From: Bacteriovorax stolpii
Lineage (GTDB): Bacteria > Bdellovibrionota > Bacteriovoracia > Bacteriovoracales > Bacteriovoracaceae
Length of the DNA stretch: 64,000 bases
Reading direction: 5' to 3'
Assembly: GCA_945860895.1 (NCBI GenBank)
Contig: CAMASK010000002.1
Span: 48,084-112,083, forward strand
The notes beneath the pieces are model-generated. The model was not told where the DNA came from. It searched no databases and saw nothing but the letters and a program-made list of their open reading frames with translations. Below, in pieces: positions 41,687 through 49,665 of the stretch. The translations under genes were made by a program, and so were the position numbers. Each line of letters opens with the position of its first letter. The stretch's first letter is position 1.

Positions 41687-43146
41687 CCTGCTGGCTCGCG
41701 AGTTCTTTTTTCTATAAAATACGCCATCTCTTTATTGGTATCACTACCATTATTTAAATAATCCAGTGCTATTTTATGGTCATTATCTTTAATCAATGGA
41801 TTAATCTTAGCATCTATTAATGAAACTACAGAGCCAAAGCATTTGAAGCGAACAGCTGAGTGCAAAGCTGTTCGACCATCTTTATTTAAGACTTTTAAGT
41901 CTGCTCGGTGCTCGATTAACAGATCTAATACTTTTGTCTGGCAAGAACCGGCTGCCATATGAATTGCATAATAGTTGCGAATTTCATTTTTTTGATCTGG
42001 GTTATGTCCCTTCTTTAAAAGATGCTCTACTAATTGAGCGTTCTTCCCGCTGATGGCCAGAAGGAAAACATTCAATCCAGTTGCCATATCTTGTTTTCCT
42101 AAATAAATTGTCCCTTCGTGCTTTGCCCCTTTTGATTCAAGAAATTGAAACATTTTTAAGTCACCCTCATTGGCCGCCACAAAAAGGGGAGAAAAGCCAA
42201 AAGAGTTGACCTGATTGATATCTGCCCCGGCCTGAAGTTGATGATTGATAGATTTGTAATCTTTTAAATAAACAGCTTTTAAGAGTTCGCTGTTTTTATA
42301 CCTACTGGGCATATCTAAATCTAACAAATTGAAGGGAGCGTAAATGAGCATCAGGCAAAGTGCCATCTTCGGTACATCTCGCTTTGGTAGCCAATTAATC
42401 TTCTTATAAGATTTATGCTCAACCTGCCAAACTCTCAAAGTATGTTTAAATTGAAATAAAGCCAGAATGAATAGAGCAGGGACCATCCACCAAGTTTTAA
42501 AAATATGATTAAATACAAGCTCAATAGCTTTTAGAGAGTAGTATCCCAAGTTGATGTTGGTTACTTGATAAAGAATCATGCAGGAGATTCCTCCATAAAC
42601 AATCGCCACCATGATAAATAGGTAATTTTTTAGATTCGAGAAGAACACACTTTGAGCTGAATTCTTTGAATATTGTCGACGAGGGAAATTAATTAAATTC
42701 AAAATTGAGGTGAGGCTTATAAAAGCTAAAAGAGGAATGAGGCAGGCAAAAATTTTAAGAGCAAAACTCCATTCAGCTGGATCTTCATCGAAGAGACTTG
42801 AAACCTGAGAAAAAAATGACATCAGCCAAATAACGGTTGGAAACATAACAATTAGATTACAAAGCACTAAGGCCGTAAGGAGCTCTTCTTTATTCAGCGG
42901 CAAACCTTGAAAGTATTTCCAGGAGTAGCGATCAAAGTCAGAAGCAATGGACGGCATGATCGATTGACTGCGAAGGAAGGAAAAGTTTTTGAACAAAAGA
43001 ATTGAAATAACAGCAAACTGAATGAATTCATGCAAATTGTAAATGGATAATATGAGTCCTGTTATAAGATTGGCAGAAATCAAAATCCAAAACTCTTTGA
43101 AGTTTGATTGGTAAAAACCCCAAACAAGGATTTTTATATTTTTCAT
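41680..43146 (-). CDS. ABC-type permease with C-terminal ankyrin repeats
   Basis: In this 488-residue protein, residues ~1-265 contain six or seven TM segments (SANLITGLILSIYNL, ALVLCNLIVMFPTVIWLMSF, WWMVPALFILALFQF) like an ABC-2 or exporter permease. Residues ~290-480 are ankyrin repeats: LLKAVYLKDYKSINHQLQAG, ADINQVNSFGFSPLFVAANE, LVEHLLKKGHNPDQKNEIRN, LDLLIEHRADLKVLNKDGRT and ALHSAVRFKCFGSVVSLIDA. A further TM near residue 270 would place the repeats on one defined side. The start overlaps the stop of the ATPase gene (ATGA), so the two make one transporter. The fusion is unusual. Confidence 0.85.
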   Translation of the reverse strand: MKNIKILVWGFYQSNFKEFWILISANLITGLILSIYNLHEFIQFAVISILLFKNFSFLRSQSIMPSIASDFDRYSWKYFQGLPLNKEELLTALVLCNLIVMFPTVIWLMSFFSQVSSLFDEDPAEWSFALKIFACLIPLLAFISLTSILNLINFPRRQYSKNSAQSVFFSNLKNYLFIMVAIVYGGISCMILYQVTNINLGYYSLKAIELVFNHIFKTWWMVPALFILALFQFKHTLRVWQVEHKSYKKINWLPKRDVPKMALCLMLIYAPFNLLDLDMPSRYKNSELLKAVYLKDYKSINHQLQAGADINQVNSFGFSPLFVAANEGDLKMFQFLESKGAKHEGTIYLGKQDMATGLNVFLLAISGKNAQLVEHLLKKGHNPDQKNEIRNYYAIHMAAGSCQTKVLDLLIEHRADLKVLNKDGRTALHSAVRFKCFGSVVSLIDAKINPLIKDNDHKIALDYLNNGSDTNKEMAYFIEKRTREPAGK

Positions 43147-43829
43147 GCTACTAGTCCGATGTTGAAAAGTTTCATGATGTCTTCTGGTCTATGTAGCATA
43201 CCTCTCTTATGTTCAATAAAAAGAATGCGATCAGCGCGATCAATTAAATCCTCGGCAATGTTGGTGGCAAGTATGATTGAAGAGGCGTATCTTTCCTTAA
43301 CACTCTGAAGTTCTTTAAAGAAAATATCGCGCGTCTCTGGATCTAGTACTGCTGTGATCTCGTCAATAATGACAAGTTTAGGTTTAGCGGATAGGCCAGC
43401 AATGATCTGAACTTTTTTCTGTTGTCCTGTTGAAAGCGCCCCAACTTTTAAGTCCTTATGTAGTTCAAAAACGTTCACCAAATGTTTTTCATCTTCCTTC
43501 GAATAATCAGGATAAAAAGCTGAATGAAACTTCAAAAAATCGCCAATTGAGATATCACCTTTTATTGAAACATCCTGTGACAGATAAACAATATGCTGTT
43601 TGTTTAATCTACGACTTGAGTGGGGATCTTCATTAAGAACTGAGACTGATCCGATAGATGCTTTTTTGTTACCCATAATCACGTCAAGTAGTGTGGTTTT
43701 TCCTGATCCATTGTGACCCAGAAGCCCCAAGAATTCCCCGGCGGGAATATCGAGATTGATGTCCTTCAGAATGGTTTGCCCATATGGTACCGCATAGGAG
43801 AGATTGTTAATGGAGATGATTTTTGACAT
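43143..43829 (-). CDS. ABC transporter ATP-binding protein
   Basis: This 228-residue ATPase starts at the ATG 43827-43829 (MSKIISINNLSYAVPYGQTI); an in-frame ATG at 43877 adds atypical residues. Walker A is GLLGHNGSGKTTLLDVI, the Q-loop is VYLSQD, the signature is ALSTGQQKKVQIIAGLS (STGQ variant), and Walker B is KLVIIDEITAVLD. It fits the group of single-permease ABC-2 exporters. It overlaps the permease-ankyrin gene by 4 bases. Confidence 0.92.
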   Translation of the reverse strand: MSKIISINNLSYAVPYGQTILKDINLDIPAGEFLGLLGHNGSGKTTLLDVIMGNKKASIGSVSVLNEDPHSSRRLNKQHIVYLSQDVSIKGDISIGDFLKFHSAFYPDYSKEDEKHLVNVFELHKDLKVGALSTGQQKKVQIIAGLSAKPKLVIIDEITAVLDPETRDIFFKELQSVKERYASSIILATNIAEDLIDRADRILFIEHKRGMLHRPEDIMKLFNIGLVA

Positions 43830-44028
43830 AAAGTTCTTTTGTAAATGGATTGGGTAATTATAAGTGTTTCCAATCACTTCTCATGAGGATTCGACTTTTC
43901 AATAGCTTGGAAGTTATTTTTTGATTTTCATGCAATGGAATAATGGCGTTTGAGGTCTAAATGGCTATTAAAATGGTATGCTGGCAAAAAATACTTACAC
44001 TTATACTGATGCTTTTTTTAACGTGATA

Positions 44029-44072
44029 CCTTTGGTAAATATTGGAGAAAATCCAACCAAAGGGATCCTTTC
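44029..44072 (+). promoter_or_regulatory. 5' UTR hairpin covering the ribosome binding site
   Basis: CCTTTGG at 44029-44035 pairs with CCAAAGG at 44057-44063, and TTGGA at 44042-44046 pairs with TCCAA at 44052-44056 around GAAAA. The AAAGGG (44059-44064) that must serve the ATG at 44073 lies in the outer 3' arm. Translation may depend on melting or on a ligand; this is inference from base pairing. Confidence 0.5.
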
Positions 44073-44942
44073 ATGAAAGCTCTGTTTTTAGGTTTAATCC
44101 TTTTATCGTCCCAGCTCTATGCTTCGGAAAAGCTTGTGACTGCTTCTATGGACGAAGTGTTTGCGAAAGTTGAACAAAAATCCCAGGCTTTAGGCCGCAG
44201 TAATGTTCTTTTAGTTTTTGATATCGATAACACAATTTTGACCAGTGTGAATGAATTGGGTTCCGATCAATGGTATTCATGGCAAGAAAAAATCATGAAA
44301 GATGCCAACTGTAAGCCAGCTTGCGTTTCTACGGTTACCGAGGAATTGATCCAGGCGCAAGGTCTTCTCTTTACAATGGGAAAAATGCGCGCCACTGAAG
44401 GAACTTTAGCCGAGAAAATTAAAAAACTTCAAGCAGAAGGTCAGAGCATTATTCTTTTAACTTCTCGTGGACCTGACTTCAGAAGCTTAACTGAGGCTTC
44501 TCTGAGAAGTAATGGAATGGATTTTTCTGTTTCGACACTTAATGCTTCAAAAGATGTAACTGGGACATATCTTCCTTACGACATTAACAACCTTGCTTGT
44601 TCCGGACTTACGCAAACGGATGTTCAGGTTGCTGGTCTTCAATCGGCTCGCCCGGTTAGCTTTCAGAATGGTATTTACATGACTGCTGGTCAGAACAAAG
44701 GTGTGATGCTTAAAGTGCTTTTAAAAAAATATAAAAAGAATTTTAAGGCCATCGTATTTGCTGATGATCATGTGAGACACGTTGATCGTATGCAGGCGAT
44801 CATGGGTGAAATCGCAGACGTGACAACTTACCGTTACGCTGGCATCGATCCAGACGTTGAACGCTTCAATGCTTCTGATAAAACAAAAATCATTCAAGAC
44901 TGGATGAAACTGAAAGAAACTATGATGGAAATTGGATTCTAA
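44073..44942 (+). CDS. Secreted HAD-like protein of the DUF2608 type
   Basis: This 289-residue protein has signal peptide MKALFLGLILLSSQLYA. HAD motifs are visible: VLLVFDIDNTILTS (DxDxT nucleophile), SIILLTSRGPDFRSL (motif II Thr/Ser), a Lys in TAGQNKGVMLKVLLKKYKK, and AIVFADDHVRHVDRM (motif IV DD). DUF2608 proteins are common in Legionella-like and predatory bacteria; activity is presumed phosphatase. Its ribosome site is buried in a hairpin. Confidence 0.8.
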   Translation: MKALFLGLILLSSQLYASEKLVTASMDEVFAKVEQKSQALGRSNVLLVFDIDNTILTSVNELGSDQWYSWQEKIMKDANCKPACVSTVTEELIQAQGLLFTMGKMRATEGTLAEKIKKLQAEGQSIILLTSRGPDFRSLTEASLRSNGMDFSVSTLNASKDVTGTYLPYDINNLACSGLTQTDVQVAGLQSARPVSFQNGIYMTAGQNKGVMLKVLLKKYKKNFKAIVFADDHVRHVDRMQAIMGEIADVTTYRYAGIDPDVERFNASDKTKIIQDWMKLKETMMEIGF

Positions 44943-45016
44943 TCACTTTAAAGGCTCGTCTTGCTAATCCAACTTTCTTTTTACAACGATAAACTCAAGT
45001 GATTATTCCTTAAAAT

Positions 45017-45048
45017 AAAACTCCCCCGAATTTTGGGGGAGTTTTTTT
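45017..45048 (+). terminator. Rho-independent terminator after the HAD gene
   Basis: AAAACTCCCCC at 45017-45027 pairs with GGGGGAGTTTT at 45035-45045 around GAATTTT, and the T-run continues. Confidence 0.95.
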
Positions 45049-45157
45049 ATGTAGTGATTTTTCAAAATCTAAAATGTAGTTATTTTTTTAATGACCTCTA
45101 AGTACAAAATCCATAGAATTGTAATTCATGTGTTATAAATTTAAAAAGATGTAAGAA

Positions 45158-46057
45158 ATGATAAAGATCTTTAGCGGTATCGTTTTTTTATTGCTGATAA
45201 GTTCAGTTAAGGCTCAAGACTTTCAAGGATTGATTGGTGAGCCTTTATTTTCCACTACCATTGAAACCCAATTCCTTAATTCTGAAAAAATTAAAGAAGC
45301 CTCTTTTTCGGCCGCTCATTATTTTGATCGTTTCAAAAACTCGCGGATTGGAGTCTCTGCCCGGTCTTTCGAACTCGATAATAATCTAAAGGCAGTCCCT
45401 AATTATTATAACGTGCAGTTAGGTTTAAATTACAAGCATTACCTTGATAATGAACGGACACTGGGATTTTTCGGAACCTACGGCAGTGCCAGTGACCGCC
45501 GCTTTAAGGATACCCGTGATTCTACCATTAGCTTAAATTCAGCTTACCGCTACAATGATCGTTGGATCTGGATTGTTAATTACTCTAATAACCGGACTTT
45601 TTTAAATAATATTCCCTTGCCTGGCTTTGTTTACGTTCATGAACAAAGTAGAAGTCGAACCTTTATTATTGGTTTTCCTTTTGTGCTATTTATTCGTCCT
45701 GTCTGGGAAGAGAAATTCACAATCCGCTATTTGGGTTTTATTCCTTATAATCATAATCTAAGACTTTCTTATAATGGTTTTACGTTCTTGAAGCCCTATA
45801 TCTCAATTGAACAAGCACCTCAGGTGTATTTTGATACTGCCCGGACTAAGGATAATGAGCGAATTTTTTGGTTCGAAAGGAAAGTGGCCTTTGGAGTTGA
45901 AAAATCATTTGGGCCAGTACTTAAGCTCGACCTTCAGGTGGGCAGATCTTTTGATCGAGAGTATTTTGCAGCGGAGTCTTTTGGAGATAAGCACCACAAT
46001 ATAGTCAAGGTTGATGCTGGAACTTACGCAAGTTTCAATTTAAAAACTAGCTTCTAG
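45158..46057 (+). CDS. Outer-membrane beta-barrel protein of unknown function
   Basis: This 299-residue protein has signal peptide MIKIFSGIVFLLLISSVKAQ and alternating hydrophobic strands rich in Tyr, Phe and Asn (YYNVQLGLNYKHYL, RTLGFFGTYGSAS, WIWIVNYSNNRTFL, HNLRLSYNGFTFLKPYISIE), ending in ...SFNLKTSF with the C-terminal Phe typical of Bam-inserted barrels. It resembles DUF6268-like barrels by eye only. Its 3' end overlaps the convergent VIT1 gene by 4 bases. Confidence 0.7.
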   Translation: MIKIFSGIVFLLLISSVKAQDFQGLIGEPLFSTTIETQFLNSEKIKEASFSAAHYFDRFKNSRIGVSARSFELDNNLKAVPNYYNVQLGLNYKHYLDNERTLGFFGTYGSASDRRFKDTRDSTISLNSAYRYNDRWIWIVNYSNNRTFLNNIPLPGFVYVHEQSRSRTFIIGFPFVLFIRPVWEEKFTIRYLGFIPYNHNLRLSYNGFTFLKPYISIEQAPQVYFDTARTKDNERIFWFERKVAFGVEKSFGPVLKLDLQVGRSFDREYFAAESFGDKHHNIVKVDAGTYASFNLKTSF

Positions 46058-47079
46058 TTGACCGATACGCCAATCACACTTCCTATCAGATAAGTGATAG
46101 TGCCAGAAAATAAGCCAAGTGCGCACATTCTAAGACCACTCATAAGTGCTGATTTACCAGTGAGTAAACTTATGAGAAGCCCAATGATGAAAAGAGTACT
46201 TAAACTTAAAATGAATGAAGTAGTGACTGCAGTGTCTCTACCCATGACTATAAATGGTAAAAGAGGCAGGGCCGCCCCAATGGCAAAAGAGAAAAAGCTC
46301 GCAAAGGCTGCCTGAATAGGGGAACTTAAATCATTAGGATTGAGCCCTAATTCTTCACGTGCCAATGTGTGTAAAGCTTTTTCTTTGTCCTGCACTAAGG
46401 TTGTTGCAATCTTATTGGCGGTTTCCCGGTCAATACCTTTGGCCTGATATATTAATGATAATTCTTTTGCTTCTTCCTCTGGAAACTCTTGAAGCTCTTC
46501 TCTTTCAATTGCGATTTGATTTTCAAATAGCTCAGTTTGAGATTTTACAGAAACATATTCGCCAGTGGCCATTGAAAAGCCTCCGGCGAGTAAACCAGCT
46601 ACTCCAGTAAGAATGAGAGTTTGATTTTCGCTCTGGGCCCCTACCATGGCAAAAACGAGACTGGCGTTGGAGACTAAGCCATCGTTTATGCCAAATATAG
46701 CAGCACGAAGATTTGATCCAGATTTAATTTTAGAATGAACACTTTCCATCTCCAGTTGGTCTTGATTGTGGTGATCATCACCAAGCCGGTATAAGGAAAG
46801 TCCTCTAATTTTAAGTGAAGGTAAGAAATCAATAAGATACTTGGGGCCAATCTTTTTAAGCATCATTGCAATTATGCGTATTTTTAAAGAAGGTTTGTAA
46901 TCCCAATTAAGTGTTTCATTATTGGTGAGATTTTTCCAAATTTTAGATTGATGCAAAGATTCTTGCGATAGCTTTTCAAATAAAGGCCCCTTACGGTTTT
47001 CTTTTTCAATGCTCGCGAGAACTTTATAAATGAGGAACGCATCCAGTTCTGTTTGCCAATTTTTGTAATAGGAATTCAT
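46054..47079 (-). CDS. VIT1/CCC1-family iron or manganese transporter with ferritin-like N-terminus
   Basis: The 341-residue protein starts with a rubrerythrin-like helical domain (residues ~1-100, with TELDAFLIYKVLASIEKENR and LSQESLHQSKIWKNL). It is followed by the VIT1 membrane domain: LRAAIFGINDGLVSNASLVF, GVAGLLAGGFSMATGEYVSV, the cytoplasmic helices FENQIAIEREELQEFPEEEA with metal-binding Glu residues, and three more TM segments. Such proteins export or sequester Fe2+/Mn2+. Monocistronic. Confidence 0.9.
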   Translation of the reverse strand: MNSYYKNWQTELDAFLIYKVLASIEKENRKGPLFEKLSQESLHQSKIWKNLTNNETLNWDYKPSLKIRIIAMMLKKIGPKYLIDFLPSLKIRGLSLYRLGDDHHNQDQLEMESVHSKIKSGSNLRAAIFGINDGLVSNASLVFAMVGAQSENQTLILTGVAGLLAGGFSMATGEYVSVKSQTELFENQIAIEREELQEFPEEEAKELSLIYQAKGIDRETANKIATTLVQDKEKALHTLAREELGLNPNDLSSPIQAAFASFFSFAIGAALPLLPFIVMGRDTAVTTSFILSLSTLFIIGLLISLLTGKSALMSGLRMCALGLFSGTITYLIGSVIGVSVN

Positions 47080-47216
47080 AGTCTTTCCTCTGTAATAGAA
47101 ATAAGTGTAACAGAATAACCGGTTGAGGAAGATGGAAATTTCTGTTTGAGGATTTTAACAAAAAGTTATTCAGCAAAACTCTTGCATTATCTTTTCAGCG
47201 AGTTACTATTCATTCC

Positions 47217-47321
47217 ATGAGAAATTTAGCTGTTTTATTCGCATGTGCTCTCTTCTTCATTACTGATATTATTTTTGATATTCAACAAGGCATCCCACTC
47301 AGTCATGTGTGGTTGATCTAG
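47217..47321 (+). CDS. Possible 34-residue membrane peptide or gene remnant
   Basis: An ATG at 47217 opens MRNLAVLFACALFFITDIIF and ends PLSHVWLI with TAG at 47319-47321. It is one hydrophobic helix then a short amphipathic end. It looks like the N-terminus of a longer membrane regulator cut short, or a small membrane protein. No clear ribosome site. It overlaps the convergent purU stop by 4 bases. Confidence 0.3.
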   Translation: MRNLAVLFACALFFITDIIFDIQQGIPLSHVWLI

Positions 47322-48151
47322 CCAAAAATGACTGTTTTATTTCCAGTGACAAAGATTCGATCTTCAAAAGCGTGCTGTAGGGCTTCTGCAAGAGCAACGC
47401 GTTCGATTTCACGGCCAGAGTGCTTCATATCATCAGCTGAGAATGAATGATCTACCTGATTCGTTTTTTGAGTGATGATTGGTCCTTCATCTAAATTATC
47501 AGTCACAAAATGAGCAGTCGCACCAATGATTTTTATTCCTCTTTCGAAAGCTTGTTTATAAGGATTTGCTCCAATAAAGGCAGGCAAGAATGAGTGATGG
47601 ATATTTATAATGCGAGATGGGAATTTGCTTACAAAACGAGGCGAAAGAATGCGCATAAATTTTGCAAGAACCATGTAATCAGGGTCATGCTTTTCGGCAA
47701 CCGCTAAAATCTCATTTTCAAATTGCTCTTTAGTTTTATTCTCGTGACCGATATAACAGTATTGAATATCAAATTTTTCAACCAGCCCGCGCATGTCTTC
47801 ATGGTTTGAAATGACACATTTAATCTCAGCATTTAACTCACCAAAGTAATTACGAATTAAAATATCACTTAAACAGTGATGTTCTTTGGTCGCAAAAACT
47901 ATTATGTCTTTTTTCTTGCGAGGATTAATGGTGACTTTAGCTTCACGAGGAAGCTGGGAAGTGAGCTGATCTTTCATACGAGAAAGATCAGTCTGGCCTT
48001 TAAACTCACAGCGCATGTAAAAGTGATTAGAAGCCTCATCAACATGTTCCTTGAGTTCCATAACATTTAAATTATTTTCGAATAGAGTACGAGAAATTTT
48101 AGCAATAAGACCTTTCTCATCACCACAATTAATTAAAAGAACATGGTTCAT
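47318..48151 (-). CDS. purU: Formyltetrahydrofolate deformylase
   Basis: This 277-residue enzyme hydrolyses 10-formyl-THF to formate and THF, supplying formate for PurT and balancing one-carbon pools. The N-terminal ACT domain is MNHVLLINCGDEKGLIAKIS; the catalytic domain shows IIVFATKEHHCLSDIL, HPDYMVLAKFMRILSPRFV-like PDYMVLAKFMRIL, RIINIHHSFLPAFIGANPYK and the catalytic Asp in ATAHFVTDNLDEGPIITQ. The ATG at 48149-48151 is where homologues begin; an ATG at 48193 is in frame but adds unusual residues. Confidence 0.95.
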   Translation of the reverse strand: MNHVLLINCGDEKGLIAKISRTLFENNLNVMELKEHVDEASNHFYMRCEFKGQTDLSRMKDQLTSQLPREAKVTINPRKKKDIIVFATKEHHCLSDILIRNYFGELNAEIKCVISNHEDMRGLVEKFDIQYCYIGHENKTKEQFENEILAVAEKHDPDYMVLAKFMRILSPRFVSKFPSRIINIHHSFLPAFIGANPYKQAFERGIKIIGATAHFVTDNLDEGPIITQKTNQVDHSFSADDMKHSGREIERVALAEALQHAFEDRIFVTGNKTVIFG

Positions 48152-48232
48152 TAGACAATCTCGGTTTAATAAATGATTGACCAATATTACCATGAATTTT
48201 TCTAAAAAATCAGAAACTGGTTAAAAAATTCC

Positions 48233-48613
48233 TTAATACAAGAAATACCCTTTCGATGAGATATAGTATTTTTTGGAAGGCTGCTCTTTAAATTGTATCC
48301 GGCCATCATTGTCCACCGTACTAACCGAGTAGTCGGCAAAAGGTTGAATGGCATAAATATAGCCACTTGAATCTACCGAATATAGTTTTTCTTTTTCCCC
48401 TTTTTGAGCATATGAAATGAGGTGAACTTTTCCCGAGCCAAAAAGTTTAATTTTGGAAATAAGATTTTTTTGTGACAAGTCATTAACCATAAAAATAGGA
48501 TTTCTTTCGCCATAAGACTGAACATAAAATTTGCCCTCTGAAGCATAAATTTTAGCAAATACACTCGAAGGAATAAGTGTAATGAGCATCATTAGAAAGT
48601 GAATTTTTTTCAT
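48233..48613 (-). CDS. Small secreted protein of unknown function
   Basis: The ATG at 48611-48613 (AAGGATT upstream) gives 126 residues with signal peptide MKKIHFLMMLITLIPSSVFA. The mature part is repetitive beta sequence with a lysine/tyrosine-rich look: YASEGKFYVQSYGER, LYSVDSSGYIYAIQPFADYS, KKYYISSKGYFLY. The Y-x-I/V-x-S-x-G-Y recurrence suggests a beta-propeller-like or repeat protein. No family recognised. Confidence 0.7.
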   Translation of the reverse strand: MKKIHFLMMLITLIPSSVFAKIYASEGKFYVQSYGERNPIFMVNDLSQKNLISKIKLFGSGKVHLISYAQKGEKEKLYSVDSSGYIYAIQPFADYSVSTVDNDGRIQFKEQPSKKYYISSKGYFLY

Positions 48614-48790
48614 GATTAATCCTTGATAAGTTTCCTGTTCTCGAATTCTATTTGCCATAAATTCTTTCATTTAGGTGCTTAAGATCATCAAAATATCTCA
48701 ACAGACTAATACACTCCAGTTTTTAGTTTGAGTTCAAATCAAGCTGTCATTAGGTGAACATCCGTTTAAATTTTATAAAGGAGGAAGTTT

Positions 48791-49570
48791 ATGAAAATAC
48801 GCGATAAAACTGGCTCCAGAGTTCCCTTTGTAAAATTCAAAATTCGAGAAGATTACAAATGGGTAACAAAAACTTCGGATGATATCTTCAAAGGAAAGCG
48901 AATTGTTGTTTTCGCGCTACCTGGAGCTTTTACTCCAACTTGTTCATCAGTTCATTTACCAAATTATAATGAGCTATACTCTTCTTTTAAAGAGCACGGA
49001 ATAGATGAAGTTATCTGTCTTTCCGTTAACGATAGTTTTGTTCTGAATGAATGGAAACGAATGGAGAAAGCGGACAATATCTTTATGCTTCCTGATGGTA
49101 ATGGAGAATTCACGGAAAAATTGGGACTTTTGGTAGATAAATCAGATTTGAGTTTCGGAAATCGCAGCTGGCGATACTCCATGCTGGTTAATGATGGAGT
49201 GATAGAAAAAATGTTCATTGAGCCTGAGGTTGGTGATGATCCATACGGAGAATCTAGTGCAGAAAAAATGTTAGAATATCTTGATCCTCATGCAAAGATT
49301 CCTGATGCCATAACTATTTTTACTAAACCGGGCTGTGTCTTCTGTGCCCGGGCAAAAGAATTTTTAAGACACAACAACATGAATTATGAAGAATTAGTTC
49401 TCAATAAAGACTTCACCATCAAGACAGTCAAGGCCATTTCAGGAGGAACTAAATTACCTCAAGTCTTCATCAATGGTGATCGAATTGGTGGTGCACAAGA
49501 CTTGGAAAATTTTTATCATCAACATTCAAATCCTTTCAATGAATCTAGGAATAATATTGTGCGTCAATAG
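48791..49570 (+). CDS. Hybrid peroxiredoxin-glutaredoxin
   Basis: This 259-residue fusion comprises a Prx5-type peroxiredoxin (residues ~1-165; peroxidatic Cys in LPGAFTPTCSSVHLPNY) and a C-terminal glutaredoxin (residues ~175-245; CxxC in FTKPGCVFCARAKEFLRHN, TKLPQVFINGDRIGG). The architecture is the known PGdx type in which glutaredoxin reduces the peroxiredoxin with glutathione. It removes hydrogen peroxide and alkyl peroxides. AGGAGG lies before the ATG. Confidence 0.95.
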   Translation: MKIRDKTGSRVPFVKFKIREDYKWVTKTSDDIFKGKRIVVFALPGAFTPTCSSVHLPNYNELYSSFKEHGIDEVICLSVNDSFVLNEWKRMEKADNIFMLPDGNGEFTEKLGLLVDKSDLSFGNRSWRYSMLVNDGVIEKMFIEPEVGDDPYGESSAEKMLEYLDPHAKIPDAITIFTKPGCVFCARAKEFLRHNNMNYEELVLNKDFTIKTVKAISGGTKLPQVFINGDRIGGAQDLENFYHQHSNPFNESRNNIVRQ

Positions 49571-49573
49571 GTT

Positions 49574-49602
49574 CTTAACGTTTTCCTAACATATTCCTAA
49601 CA
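49574..49602 (+). promoter_or_regulatory. Pho-box-like triple direct repeat
   Basis: Three 7-base units, CTTAACG (49574), CCTAACA (49585) and CCTAACA (49596), are spaced by 4 bases each, giving exact 11-bp phasing as in PhoB/PhoP binding sites. TATAAA at 49622-49627 is a possible -10. The site lies upstream of a phosphate-selective porin gene. Confidence 0.7.
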
Positions 49603-49665
49603 AACAAAATCTTTCGAAAAGTATAAAAATCCCTATCAACTATCTTGCTTGTTTTAAGGGAAATT

